Shown here in pieces: positions 34,155 to 43,127 of a DNA stretch of 64,000 bases; the stretch's first letter is position 1; every line of letters starts with the position of its first letter. The stretch comes from CBDFKY01 sp965248995. GTDB lineage: Bacteria > Pseudomonadota > Alphaproteobacteria > Rickettsiales > UBA998. Below the pieces are notes generated by a model, which made no database searches, was not told the DNA's origin, and saw nothing but the letters and a program-made list of their open reading frames with translations. The position numbers and the translations under genes are program-made. The DNA is taken from positions 1 to 64,000 of the forward strand of contig CBDFKY010000005.1 in the NCBI GenBank assembly GCA_965248995.1. Reading direction: 5' to 3'.

Positions 34155-34271
34155 TATAGTGTTTCCGAATAATTTTCGTACGAAAATTTTCGGTTAAAAA
34201 CACTATAAATTATATGGTTATAGTCATTTTATACGATTAAAACCGTACGGTTTTTAATCGGAATGACTATA
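34155..34271 (+). repeat. 117-bp paired palindromic element, copy 2 (inverted relative to copy 1)
   Basis: The same structure as copy 1 in reverse orientation: a 53-bp palindrome 34155-34207 (TATAGTGTTT/AAACACTATA, centre CGTACG), an 11-base spacer, and a 53-bp palindrome 34219-34271 (TATAGTCATT/AATGACTATA, centre CCGTACGG). Differences from copy 1 are a handful of point changes. The last codons and TAA of the pentapeptide gene are inside it (34254-34271). Between this element and the 955-aa gene (33946-34154) I see no gene; a weak hairpin AAAACAC/GTGTTTT lies at 34111-34131. Confidence 0.85.
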
Positions 34272-37200
34272 AAAGCGTTTAGAACAGTTTTGATCCTCCA
34301 GGATCGCCCCTTTCGTACGAGGATCAAAATCTTTCCCGTCACCTCCCCAAAAAGTGCGGCAGTCATACCGCGCACCGGTCAAGTCCACGGTATCAATCCT
34401 GCTGTAATCGCTGAAATGCGCATTTTTCAAAATGGCGCCGCGAAAATTCGCGCCTGACATTTCTCCGCGTATATCCGCATGGCTTAAATCCGCCCCTTCA
34501 AAATTCGTATTATGGGCACCGGCTTCGATAATTGCGCCGCGCAGGCTGGCGTGGCGGAAATCAGCACCATCGATCTGCGTGAATATTGTCCAGTCCGCTT
34601 TGCTGTTTGAAAAGTTCATGCCGCTTAAATTCATATCGCGAAAGCCCGTCCCGACAATATCTTTTCTGGAGAAATCCTGTTTTTTGTGCGCTATGTGTGA
34701 CCATGCCGCGCTAATAAAGTCGTTCACGTTAAAGCGGTTTTCAGGGATTGCAGGGCATGATCCATCTTTATTGGTCGCCCCTGACGTTTCGGCGCTAAAA
34801 CCCCGGTTCCATTTCGTACTGCAATCATAAGTCGCCCCTTTCAGGTCAGCATCCAGCAACGTGACGCCGTAAAAATCCGTGCCCTGCAGTTTGGTGCCCG
34901 ACAGATTGGCGCGGGTCAGGTCGGAACCGTTCAGGGATGCATTTCGCAAATCCGCGCCGATGAGATTCATCCCCACCAAATATCGATTGTTTAATTTCTG
35001 GTTTCTCAGGTCACGGTGGGAAAGATCAGGTAAGCTATAAGGATTATCCTTGCATAATTCACCTTCCGGAAAAGCGCCCTGTTTTCCAGGATCATACCCT
35101 TTGGGAAATCGGGTAGAGCAGTCATAGGTGGCGAACAGCAGATCGGCACCGTCAAGATGAGCAGCGCTGAGATCGGTTCCCTTCAAGTCCGCGTGGGAAA
35201 GATCGGCATTTTTCAGATTCGCATCATGCAGATCATAAAAAGCCAGCGTTTTTCCGCTTAAATCCTGCCCGGAGAGATCCGTTGGAGGAAGGTTTACCCC
35301 CTCGCACGGTTCTTCCAGTACTGCGCCGTGGTCAACGGGAGAAAATCCTTCCGGCCATTTTGCGCCGCAGCTGAACCGGGCAAGGGTGAGCGTCGCACTC
35401 TCAAGCCTGTCGGTGGAAAAATCCACGTCGCCAAGATATGCCGCCGTGAGGTTCGCTTTTGAAAAATCAGCGCCCGCGACATGTGCGATGTGCGGCAGAT
35501 AACTGATATCCTGCATCGCCCATGCATAATTATTGTGTTTTTCAAGTGCGCCCGCATTAGAGGAAACATAGGAGTAACGGGGATTTTGCAGCTTCGCTTC
35601 CGTCAGATCGGCGCCCGCGAAATTCGCGCGGTTGAGCCTTGCCCCGGAAAAATCCGTCTTCATCAGCGCAGCGCCTGCAAAATTCACCCCTTCTGCCTGA
35701 CCATTCACCAGTATGGCCTCACGCATTTTTCTCTTCTGGTGATCGCTGCCGCGCAGATCCATTCCTGTCAGATCGGCGTTATCCAAAAGCGTATTGATCA
35801 GTATGGCGTCCGCAAGACGCGTACGCTCAAACCGCACTCCGGAAAGCCGCGCATTGGAAAAATCCGTTCCGGTAAGGACGGCGTCCGTGAATGTTGCATT
35901 ATCAAACTTTGTCCATGTCATATCGGCGCCGGAGAGATCAACGGATTGCAGTTTGGCAAACGTGCCGAATTCCACCCCTTCCATATTCGCATGGGCGAGC
36001 GCCAGGGATCGAAGGCTCTTACCGTTCATATCCATATAACGCAGGTCACTGCCGTCAGCACATTTCGCCTCGACGGAAACCGCACCTGCCGCCGCATGAT
36101 CGAATCCGTGCGGCCAGACGGTAGTGCAATCATATCGGCTCATGGTGAGATTCACTCCGTTTAATGTTGCACCGGTAAAATTTGCGCCGCGAATACTGCT
36201 GTACGATAATTCCGTCCCGCTGAGATCGGCACTCGAGAAATCCGCTCCATCGAAATTGACGCCCCGCAGAATCATATGCCGGAGGTTGGCATCTTTGAAT
36301 ATACCCTTTTGAAAGGCCAGCTCATGGCCCGGGATGGGTGGTATGTTAGGATCGGGAGGGTAATTTGAGATGGCACTTGCCCCATGCATATCAAGGATTT
36401 TTGTGTCTTTGGTGCATTGTCCATCCGTCAGTACCGCCCCCGCTTTTTCAGGAGAAAAAGATGGTGGCCAGAGAGTCGCGCAATCATACACCGACATATA
36501 AAAATTCGTCTGACCCGGATTGGAATTACCGCTACTGTTAGCGTATTCCGCGTAGTAAGGTTGTTCACTTTCGGGATGTTCTGAATAATCCGCACCTGTA
36601 GGACTCATCACGGGAGGAGCGATTACATTCCTGAACACCGCTCCCTGCAATCCTGCCGCATAAAAACTCGCCTGCGTCAGGTCCGTATCCTCAAAACGTG
36701 CCTGATCGAGACGTGTCTGATGGAAGTCCGCTTCCGTTGCGTTCACATGGTTAAATATCGCTCCTTTCATGTTACTGGCACTGAATCCGGTCTGTTTCAG
36801 GTTGGTATGATCAAATGTCACGGTATCAAGGGTGCTGGACATGGCGCGCATATAGAAAAGATCGGAATGCAGGAACGTTACGTTCTTCATGGTTCCCGTA
36901 AATGACATCATGGAAAAATCGCTGTTGCGAACCGTGACATTTTTCCATGCGGCATCATGAAATATCAGGCGGTTTGTTTTTAATTTATCCAGTATCAGAT
37001 TTTTAAATATGCTTTTTTCAAAACGAATCTCGCTTACCGAAAACATATCCGCCATATCCACATCATCAAAAAGCACTTTGTAAAACTGGGCATCCTTTAC
37101 CTTCAGATGCGCCAGATTCGTTTTATGCTTAAAAGACACGTTGGAAAGTTGCGCCCCTTCAAAGCGTGCGCTTTCCAGATTGCTATGGTCGAATACCACG

Positions 37201-38087
37201 TCGCGCAAGGTGGCATGGGAAAAGTCGGCACCTTGCAGATTGAATCCCGCAAAAGTGATTTTTTCCAGTTTCCTGCCGGAAAAATCCATGGAGCTGGCAT
37301 TTTTGTCCGGGAAAATCGTACTCATGGGCTCTCCCGCTTTTAACTGCATGAACTGCAGTTTGCGGCGCACGGATATATCGTTCGGTGATAACTTTAGAGC
37401 CGTTCGGTAGGCTTCCATCGCTTGCTTACGCCGGGTGAGGCTTTCGGTCGTTTTCCCCCACGCTTCCGAATGCTGCGCCATCCCCTCAAGACTCTGGCCG
37501 AGCGCCTTCCATACCGCAGCGTTGCGCTTCCCGGTTTCCAACCCTGAGGCTTTCCGCGCAATCACGTAAGCTCCTTTATCATCATGCATTTTCAGCAAAT
37601 AATCGGTCTTGGCCATCAACGGAGTGACGGAATCGGGCGACGTTTCAATAGCTTTATCCATTTCAGACAAGGTGGCGGCGTAAGTTTCAAGCGTTTTGAA
37701 CTCGCCTGCCGCCTGTTTTACGGGTCGACTGCCGCTGCACATGCCTGTTCCCACGGTACCCTGATCGGTCAAATGTCCATATATCAGGTAAGTGGTGCCA
37801 GTATTCAGGTACATCCCGCATCCCACGCAACCATCATTCATGGGCATTTCAATCGTCTCTGGAAGCGTGCCCTTCCACTGGCGACTCACCGTTACGGTAG
37901 CTGTTTTAGAACCGCATTTGCCAGCGGATTCACCCGTAAACTGCTTGACGGTACCGGTAAATATAACGTCGGACTCCGCGATTCTCTCTTTAATCGTCCC
38001 CTCGCGGCAACTGCACGCATAGGTCTCAGGGGAAAATATGATGGATGTCAAAGCAATGATGGGGATGAATAAATGGGGATATTTCAT
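34254..38087 (-). CDS. Secreted giant pentapeptide-repeat protein with NTR/TIMP-like N-terminus and six Cys-pair modules
   Basis: The 1277-aa protein has a signal peptide (1-24), then a cysteine-rich domain opening CSCREGTIKERIAESDVIFT, resembling TIMP/netrin-like folds (Cys 25, 27, 58, 87, 90, 117). A TPR-like helical part follows (about 135-250), then pentapeptide repeats (about 265-1270; e.g. NLSGTKLQGTDF). The repeats are interrupted six times by a module YDCxTxWPxGF...GA...C with Cys pairs 536/558, 654/676, 907/928, 990/1012, 1089/1111 and 1243/1268, probably disulfides. The last nine residues (SKRFYSHSD) come partly from the palindromic element. It is divergent from the secreted 826-aa gene. 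Role unknown; an extracellular or periplasmic structural role is likely. Confidence 0.85.
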   Translation of the reverse strand: MKYPHLFIPIIALTSIIFSPETYACSCREGTIKERIAESDVIFTGTVKQFTGESAGKCGSKTATVTVSRQWKGTLPETIEMPMNDGCVGCGMYLNTGTTYLIYGHLTDQGTVGTGMCSGSRPVKQAAGEFKTLETYAATLSEMDKAIETSPDSVTPLMAKTDYLLKMHDDKGAYVIARKASGLETGKRNAAVWKALGQSLEGMAQHSEAWGKTTESLTRRKQAMEAYRTALKLSPNDISVRRKLQFMQLKAGEPMSTIFPDKNASSMDFSGRKLEKITFAGFNLQGADFSHATLRDVVFDHSNLESARFEGAQLSNVSFKHKTNLAHLKVKDAQFYKVLFDDVDMADMFSVSEIRFEKSIFKNLILDKLKTNRLIFHDAAWKNVTVRNSDFSMMSFTGTMKNVTFLHSDLFYMRAMSSTLDTVTFDHTNLKQTGFSASNMKGAIFNHVNATEADFHQTRLDQARFEDTDLTQASFYAAGLQGAVFRNVIAPPVMSPTGADYSEHPESEQPYYAEYANSSGNSNPGQTNFYMSVYDCATLWPPSFSPEKAGAVLTDGQCTKDTKILDMHGASAISNYPPDPNIPPIPGHELAFQKGIFKDANLRHMILRGVNFDGADFSSADLSGTELSYSSIRGANFTGATLNGVNLTMSRYDCTTVWPHGFDHAAAGAVSVEAKCADGSDLRYMDMNGKSLRSLALAHANMEGVEFGTFAKLQSVDLSGADMTWTKFDNATFTDAVLTGTDFSNARLSGVRFERTRLADAILINTLLDNADLTGMDLRGSDHQKRKMREAILVNGQAEGVNFAGAALMKTDFSGARLNRANFAGADLTEAKLQNPRYSYVSSNAGALEKHNNYAWAMQDISYLPHIAHVAGADFSKANLTAAYLGDVDFSTDRLESATLTLARFSCGAKWPEGFSPVDHGAVLEEPCEGVNLPPTDLSGQDLSGKTLAFYDLHDANLKNADLSHADLKGTDLSAAHLDGADLLFATYDCSTRFPKGYDPGKQGAFPEGELCKDNPYSLPDLSHRDLRNQKLNNRYLVGMNLIGADLRNASLNGSDLTRANLSGTKLQGTDFYGVTLLDADLKGATYDCSTKWNRGFSAETSGATNKDGSCPAIPENRFNVNDFISAAWSHIAHKKQDFSRKDIVGTGFRDMNLSGMNFSNSKADWTIFTQIDGADFRHASLRGAIIEAGAHNTNFEGADLSHADIRGEMSGANFRGAILKNAHFSDYSRIDTVDLTGARYDCRTFWGGDGKDFDPRTKGAILEDQNCSKRFYSHSD

Positions 38088-38229
38088 GAAAAATACCTCT
38101 TTTTATCATGGTTATCTTTGACTCGTGGGCATTCTTTCAGGCACAGGAAGCATTTTGCTTGACGACATCGGATAGAACGACAAAGCCTTATAGAATTAAT
38201 TAACTTCCTTTCATACCGCAAAGTTCATC

Positions 38230-40710
38230 ATGCGCCCCTTTCTGCTGATTTTATGTGCCGTCATCACATCGCCTTGCGCAGGTTATGCGACTGCGAATGT
38301 GACGAAACGCCCCTCTTTGATCACGGAGCGCTTTTTTGCGTTGCGCAGTGAGCAGAATATCTATGGGCAGCATTATTATGACGACAGTAATAACAAGGCG
38401 GCCGCCACGCTCTGGAATAAGCTTTTACTGAACATGGGTATTGCGAACCCACCGCCGGCCAATGATTATGCCGATCCGGAATGTCGTTACGAACATGCGT
38501 TGCGTATATTGCAGGATATTCGCGGGCAAACGGAAGAGGCAACGCCGTATGAACAGCTTTGGATAGAAAACCAGAACAAGGTTTTTTCAGTATGCGATGC
38601 GCGGAGAAGCAACGCGTGGCCACCTCTCATGCCCACCGGTAAAAACCTGCCGAATCGGGCGGCTTCCGATTATCTCTACCAGAAGGCGAGCTGGTATTTC
38701 TATCAAAATGACTTTGATCATGCACAGACGTTTTATGATCAGGTGATCGCCATCCCCGATGCGCCGATGCGTCCTTATGCGAGTTACATGCATCTTCGCA
38801 CTTTACGGGCTCTGGAACGGGAACAGGAAGCGTATGACGACATCGACACCATGCTGGCCGATCCTTCACTGCGTCCCGCCCATGCGCTGATTATCAATTT
38901 CGCGTTTGTCATGGGATGGGAACATTCAGGGCCGGATCCGGAAAAACACCTCGCGTGGCTCCTCTCCCGCCTTCAGGTAAATCCCGAAAAAGCGGCGGAT
39001 CTGAAACAGAGCTATTACGATTATTTCGACGCCCTTGCGCAGATTGACGCCTATTTCTCCCTTTATGATACGACGTCGAAAACGGTGGATTGGTGGCTGA
39101 CCGATACGCCTCTGGAATCGAAACGGATGGAGGTGGTCCGCAAGATGGCGCCGCAGAATGCGGTCGTTGACTGGATGCAGGCAAAATGGACATACAACGT
39201 GTTTGATATCGATTGGCTCTATGCGCTGCATCAACCTCAAAACGCCTACTGGAAGCAAAATCACCACATCGTGCAACACGCATGGAAGCGCTGGCAGGAC
39301 GGCGGCGGGCTGGAATGGCTGCAGATCGCCGCGCGCAGGGTTGAACCGAAAGATACGCTGACCTCGGATATCCTGAAGGCCGCCGAGCCGTATCTGGCGC
39401 GCGACTGGCAGCAGGAAAGCGAGGCTTATCAGGAATGGCTGCTGGATATGTGGGCGCAGTCCATCCGGCTCCGGCTGGGACGGGAAGAATACGCGCAGGC
39501 TATCGCTCTGCTGGATTCACACCGAGAATTTCAACAGCTCGCCAGGAAACAAAATGAAGTTTCACCTGCAAAAGACTATCAGGCCGTACTGAATAACACG
39601 ATGCGCTGGCTGCTCTATACCGGCCATGCACAGGAAGGGCGTAAGACGCTTGCGATCATGCTTGAGCAGTTTTCAAATGGATTTCGCCACTGGCGCACCC
39701 TTCTTGCTGAAAGCAGGGAAGAATTGCTGGCCATCCATAAAACGCGACATGGCTGGCGGGATGAAGACGCTGATTCGTCCGATCTATGGCGGGAGATGAT
39801 CAATAGTTTTTCGACGACAACGCTCTATGCATTCGCGAGTGACGTATCGCGGAATAAGGAAGAACGGGCCTTCCTGAGCAGGGCGGTCGTCACCCGGGCG
39901 ATCCTGCTGGGTTTCGGCGCGAACGATATGGATACTTACGCCATGCTGGCCGCAAAGCTTAATCCTTCGGTTCGGGAGCCGCTTTTAAACGCCATCAGCA
40001 GGCATGCATACAACGATTATATCGCGTTTCTGTTGCGCACGCCGCGGTTTCGGCCGCTGCCTTATCTGGAATATATTCGTCCCGTTATCTTATCGATTCA
40101 GGAAGATGAGAATAAAACTCTCAATACGGATATGACTAAAATCGATACGTTCAATCATAACGACAATGACTGGTGGTGCAAAGTGGACTCTAAGCGGTTG
40201 GATGACCGCTTATTCGATAAAGCGCGAATCGTTCCTGTGGATCAGGCCAGCCTCTGGCGGTATCGCCAAATTCCTCTTTTTGTGAATGATGCCGGCTTTC
40301 AGCGTGAAGTCGAACCTTATCTTGAGAAACAACGCGCACTCCTTGCGCGACACCCTTATCACGAATTTGCCGACGCTTACGAGTTGAATACACTTGAAGC
40401 GACCGGATCAGGACCCGAATATCTCACAAAAGCCGTCATCGCGCAAGCGACCGGCATGTCACCATCCGCCTTATGGAACAGATATGAACATGCCGACGCC
40501 GTCGCGGCCAACCTTTATCAGGCGGTTCGCACGACACGCTACGGCTGTCAGAAAGACGGTTCTCATGCCAGTTATTCGCATGAAGCCTATACGTTGTTGC
40601 ACAAAAAATATGGCGATACGATATGGGCGAAAGCGACACCGTACTGGTTCGGCTGCTCCCATTTCAAAAATGGGTGTGCTGAAAGTTCTGAGAATGAAAA
40701 CCGGTTTTAA
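38230..40710 (+). CDS. Secreted/periplasmic protein of unknown function, 826 aa
   Basis: A signal peptide (MRPFLLILCAVITSPCAGYA) precedes a long helical, Trp/Tyr-rich protein. TPR-like segments occur (YQKASWYFYQNDFDHAQTFY, then EQEAYDDIDTMLADPSLRPA, about 145-210), and later NTMRWLLYTGHAQEGRKTLA. The C-terminal part holds Cys residues (TRYGCQKDG; YWFGCSHFKNGCAES) that could form disulfides in the periplasm. I do not recognise a named family. It is divergent from the pentapeptide gene with 142 bases between starts, so the two may share regulation, and convergent with acs. Confidence 0.8.
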   Translation: MRPFLLILCAVITSPCAGYATANVTKRPSLITERFFALRSEQNIYGQHYYDDSNNKAAATLWNKLLLNMGIANPPPANDYADPECRYEHALRILQDIRGQTEEATPYEQLWIENQNKVFSVCDARRSNAWPPLMPTGKNLPNRAASDYLYQKASWYFYQNDFDHAQTFYDQVIAIPDAPMRPYASYMHLRTLRALEREQEAYDDIDTMLADPSLRPAHALIINFAFVMGWEHSGPDPEKHLAWLLSRLQVNPEKAADLKQSYYDYFDALAQIDAYFSLYDTTSKTVDWWLTDTPLESKRMEVVRKMAPQNAVVDWMQAKWTYNVFDIDWLYALHQPQNAYWKQNHHIVQHAWKRWQDGGGLEWLQIAARRVEPKDTLTSDILKAAEPYLARDWQQESEAYQEWLLDMWAQSIRLRLGREEYAQAIALLDSHREFQQLARKQNEVSPAKDYQAVLNNTMRWLLYTGHAQEGRKTLAIMLEQFSNGFRHWRTLLAESREELLAIHKTRHGWRDEDADSSDLWREMINSFSTTTLYAFASDVSRNKEERAFLSRAVVTRAILLGFGANDMDTYAMLAAKLNPSVREPLLNAISRHAYNDYIAFLLRTPRFRPLPYLEYIRPVILSIQEDENKTLNTDMTKIDTFNHNDNDWWCKVDSKRLDDRLFDKARIVPVDQASLWRYRQIPLFVNDAGFQREVEPYLEKQRALLARHPYHEFADAYELNTLEATGSGPEYLTKAVIAQATGMSPSALWNRYEHADAVAANLYQAVRTTRYGCQKDGSHASYSHEAYTLLHKKYGDTIWAKATPYWFGCSHFKNGCAESSENENRF

Positions 40711-40796
40711 AAAACATATCATGAACGTTTCGAAAAATGGTAATCGCCGATAGTCAAACTATCCATCCATAACTTCATGTTTACATGCCGAGGGCT

Positions 40797-42695
40797 TTAT
40801 GTGCTGCCGCTCGACCCGGTGTCCAGCCTGCCTTCAACCAATCGAACAACTCCTTCCGGATCCAGCAAAGTGGAAATATCGCCCAGCAGGCTGATATCCG
40901 CCTCGCTCCTGATCTCACCCGCGGCGATCTTGCGTAAGATCCGCCGCATGATCTTTCCGGAACGGGTTTTGGGTAATCCATCGACCATCTGTATACATTC
41001 CGGTACAGCAATCGCTCCGATTTTCGCACGCACCCAGCGTTTGAGTTCTCCCTGTAAATCCTCATTATCGCTGAATCCATCGTACAGAATTACGAATGCG
41101 TAAATCCCCTCGCCTTTGATAGGATGCGGTATGCCGACGACCGCTGCTTCATTCACATAAGAATGCGATACCAGTGCGGACTCAATTTCGGCGGTGCCGA
41201 GGCGATGACCGCTGACATTCAGCACGTCGTCCATCCGTCCGAGGAGCCAGTAATCCCCGTCAGCATCCTGTTTTGCAGCGTCGCCGGAAAAGTACATCCC
41301 CGGATAAGGGTCGAAATACGTAACCGCGAAACGGGCGTCGTCTCCCCAGATGGTGCGAGCCTGCGCCGGCCAGCTGTGCGGGATGCAAAGCGCGCCTTCC
41401 TCCCCTTCCGGCGTTTTGCTTCCGTCCGGGCGCAGCAATAGCGGATTGATTGAGAAGTAGGGCCGCCCCGCCGCCCCGGCTTTTACCGGAAACGCGTCCG
41501 GCACCGGGGTGATCATATGCGCACCCGTTTCCGTCTGCCACCACGTGTCGACGACGGCGCAGCGACCACCTCCCACTTTATCGCGATACCATTGCCAGAC
41601 TTCGGGATTGATCGGCTCACCCACCGAACCGAGGACGCGAAGGCTGGTACGTGCGGTGGAGGACAGCGAGGCGTCGCCGCTCAACATCAACATTCTGAGC
41701 GCGGTCGGGGCGGTATAAAATTGCGTGACCGCATGGGCGTCGATGATTTCCCAGCAACGCTCAGGGGTGGGATAGAGGGGAGTACCCTCGAACATCAACG
41801 TCGTCGCGCCGGCGGCAAGCGGGCCGTACAACAGGTAGCTATGACCCGTGATCCAGCCGATATCCGCCGTACACCAGAACACATCCCCGTTTCGGATATC
41901 GAACACATGCCTGAAACTGTGCATCGTCTGCAGCAGATATCCTCCCGAACTATGGACCAGTCCTTTCGGCGCGCCGGTGGAGCCGGATGTGTAGAGAATA
42001 AACAGCGGATGCTCGGCGTCAAAGGCGATGGCGTGATGCGTTTCGCTCTGCGTGGCTATTCCGGCGTGCCAATCAAGGGGACGCTGCCCTCCGACACATA
42101 CTACCGGTACATCGCGGCCCAGTGTATTCAGCGCCTGATCCACCTGGAATCGTAGAGCCATACGCTTGCCTCCACGGCGGCTCTCTTCCGCCGTGATGAT
42201 CAGGCAGGCATCGCAGTCGCGGATACGCTCGGCAAGGGCGTTGGCGGAAAATCCTGCGAAAACGACGGAATGGATCGCCCCGATCCGGGCACAGGCAAGC
42301 ATCGCGATGGCGGCCTCGGGAATCATCGGCATGTAGAGCACTACCCGCTTACCCGCGCTTACTCCCAACGTTTCAAGCAGGTTGGCTGCTTTGCATACTT
42401 CCTTATGCAATTCACGGTATGTAATAGAGCGAACCGGTTCGTCTTTCTCATCGGGCACCCATAGAATCGCCGTCTGATCGGCACGGTCGGCAAGATGACG
42501 ATCCACGCAATTTTCCGCCACGTTCAGGGTAGCTCCTTCAAACCAGCGTATCCGAACGGGTCTGGCGTTAAAATCAAAGTCCGTTACCTGTTTCCAGCGT
42601 TCTCTCCAATACAGTCCATCGGCGGCTTTTTCCCAGAAACTTTCGGGGTTTTGTTCCGCTTCGTTATAGAAACGCTGCCATTCATCAGGTTTCAT
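40797..42695 (-). CDS. acs: Acetyl-CoA synthetase (AMP-forming)
   Basis: The 632-aa ligase activates acetate to acetyl-CoA through acetyl-AMP. Motifs include FILYTSGSTGAPKGLVHSSG (AMP-binding), DVFWCTADIGWITGHSYLLY, DTWWQTETGAHMITP, SGHRLGTAEIESALVSH and the C-terminal TRSGKIMRRILRKIAAGE with the regulatory, acetylatable Lys. The W at DTWWQTE is the residue that restricts Acs to short acyl chains. Slightly shorter than E. coli Acs (652 aa). The gene is monocistronic; 261 bases of non-coding sequence lie between its start and tRNA-Arg. Confidence 0.94.
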   Translation of the reverse strand: MKPDEWQRFYNEAEQNPESFWEKAADGLYWRERWKQVTDFDFNARPVRIRWFEGATLNVAENCVDRHLADRADQTAILWVPDEKDEPVRSITYRELHKEVCKAANLLETLGVSAGKRVVLYMPMIPEAAIAMLACARIGAIHSVVFAGFSANALAERIRDCDACLIITAEESRRGGKRMALRFQVDQALNTLGRDVPVVCVGGQRPLDWHAGIATQSETHHAIAFDAEHPLFILYTSGSTGAPKGLVHSSGGYLLQTMHSFRHVFDIRNGDVFWCTADIGWITGHSYLLYGPLAAGATTLMFEGTPLYPTPERCWEIIDAHAVTQFYTAPTALRMLMLSGDASLSSTARTSLRVLGSVGEPINPEVWQWYRDKVGGGRCAVVDTWWQTETGAHMITPVPDAFPVKAGAAGRPYFSINPLLLRPDGSKTPEGEEGALCIPHSWPAQARTIWGDDARFAVTYFDPYPGMYFSGDAAKQDADGDYWLLGRMDDVLNVSGHRLGTAEIESALVSHSYVNEAAVVGIPHPIKGEGIYAFVILYDGFSDNEDLQGELKRWVRAKIGAIAVPECIQMVDGLPKTRSGKIMRRILRKIAAGEIRSEADISLLGDISTLLDPEGVVRLVEGRLDTGSSGST

Positions 42696-42900
42696 AACCA
42701 GGCCTTTGTTATAAGAAAATTTAAAGAAGTCTGGTTAGAGGGTGTATGTTCCGTTCAAGCGGCCGCTTACTGGTTTCCAGCGGAATATTTCTTTCATTCT
42801 TTCATTACCTAGCCAAAGTTGTCAACCATGGCATTATTCAGAGAATATCAAAAAGGGGAAAGAATTTTCTCGCTGATGCATAAAAATTCATGATGCAGCC

Positions 42901-42919
42901 GTTCGAACACAGTTCGAAC
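42901..42919. promoter_or_regulatory. Symmetric GTTCGAAC-ACA-GTTCGAAC site (LexA-box-like or hairpin)
   Basis: Two copies of the self-complementary octamer GTTCGAAC are separated by 3 bases. This makes both a perfect 8-bp hairpin and the alphaproteobacterial LexA consensus GTTC-N7-GTTC (42901-42915). It lies 206 bases upstream of acs and just downstream of tRNA-Arg on the minus strand. No SOS gene is next to it, and it has no U-tract, so neither reading is secure. Confidence 0.35.
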
Positions 42920-42956
42920 ATTTATCTTAATGTCAGGATGACCATTCTTGTGGAAA

Positions 42957-43033
42957 TGGCGCACCCGGAGCGATTCGAACGCCCGGCCTTCTGATTCGTA
43001 GTCAGATGCTCTATCCAGCTGAGCTACGGGTGC
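42957..43033 (-). tRNA. tRNA-Arg (anticodon ACG)
   Basis: The minus strand folds as a complete tRNA: acceptor GCACCCG/CGGGTGC (43033-43027 with 42967-42961), D-arm AGCTCAGCTGGATAGAGC, anticodon stem TCTGA/TCAGA with loop CTACGAA (anticodon at 42999-42997), T-arm with CGTTCGAATCG, discriminator G and encoded CCA (42959-42957). The first anticodon base A is normally edited to inosine by TadA. It closes the accessory region on the right. Confidence 0.97.
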
Positions 43034-43073
43034 GCGGTTTTGGATCTAACAAAACTCAAAATCCAAGGTTGCG

Positions 43074-43102
43074 TGTGTACAAATTATTCCGGAGCTTGAC
43101 AA
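43074..43102 (-). promoter_or_regulatory. Possible tRNA-Arg promoter
   Basis: On the minus strand TTGTCA (43102-43097), a 17-base spacer and TACACA (43079-43074) precede the tRNA by 40 bases. The -10 match is weak. Confidence 0.35.
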
Positions 43103-43127
43103 GTATAAAGTGAGCGCCGATAGCCCG

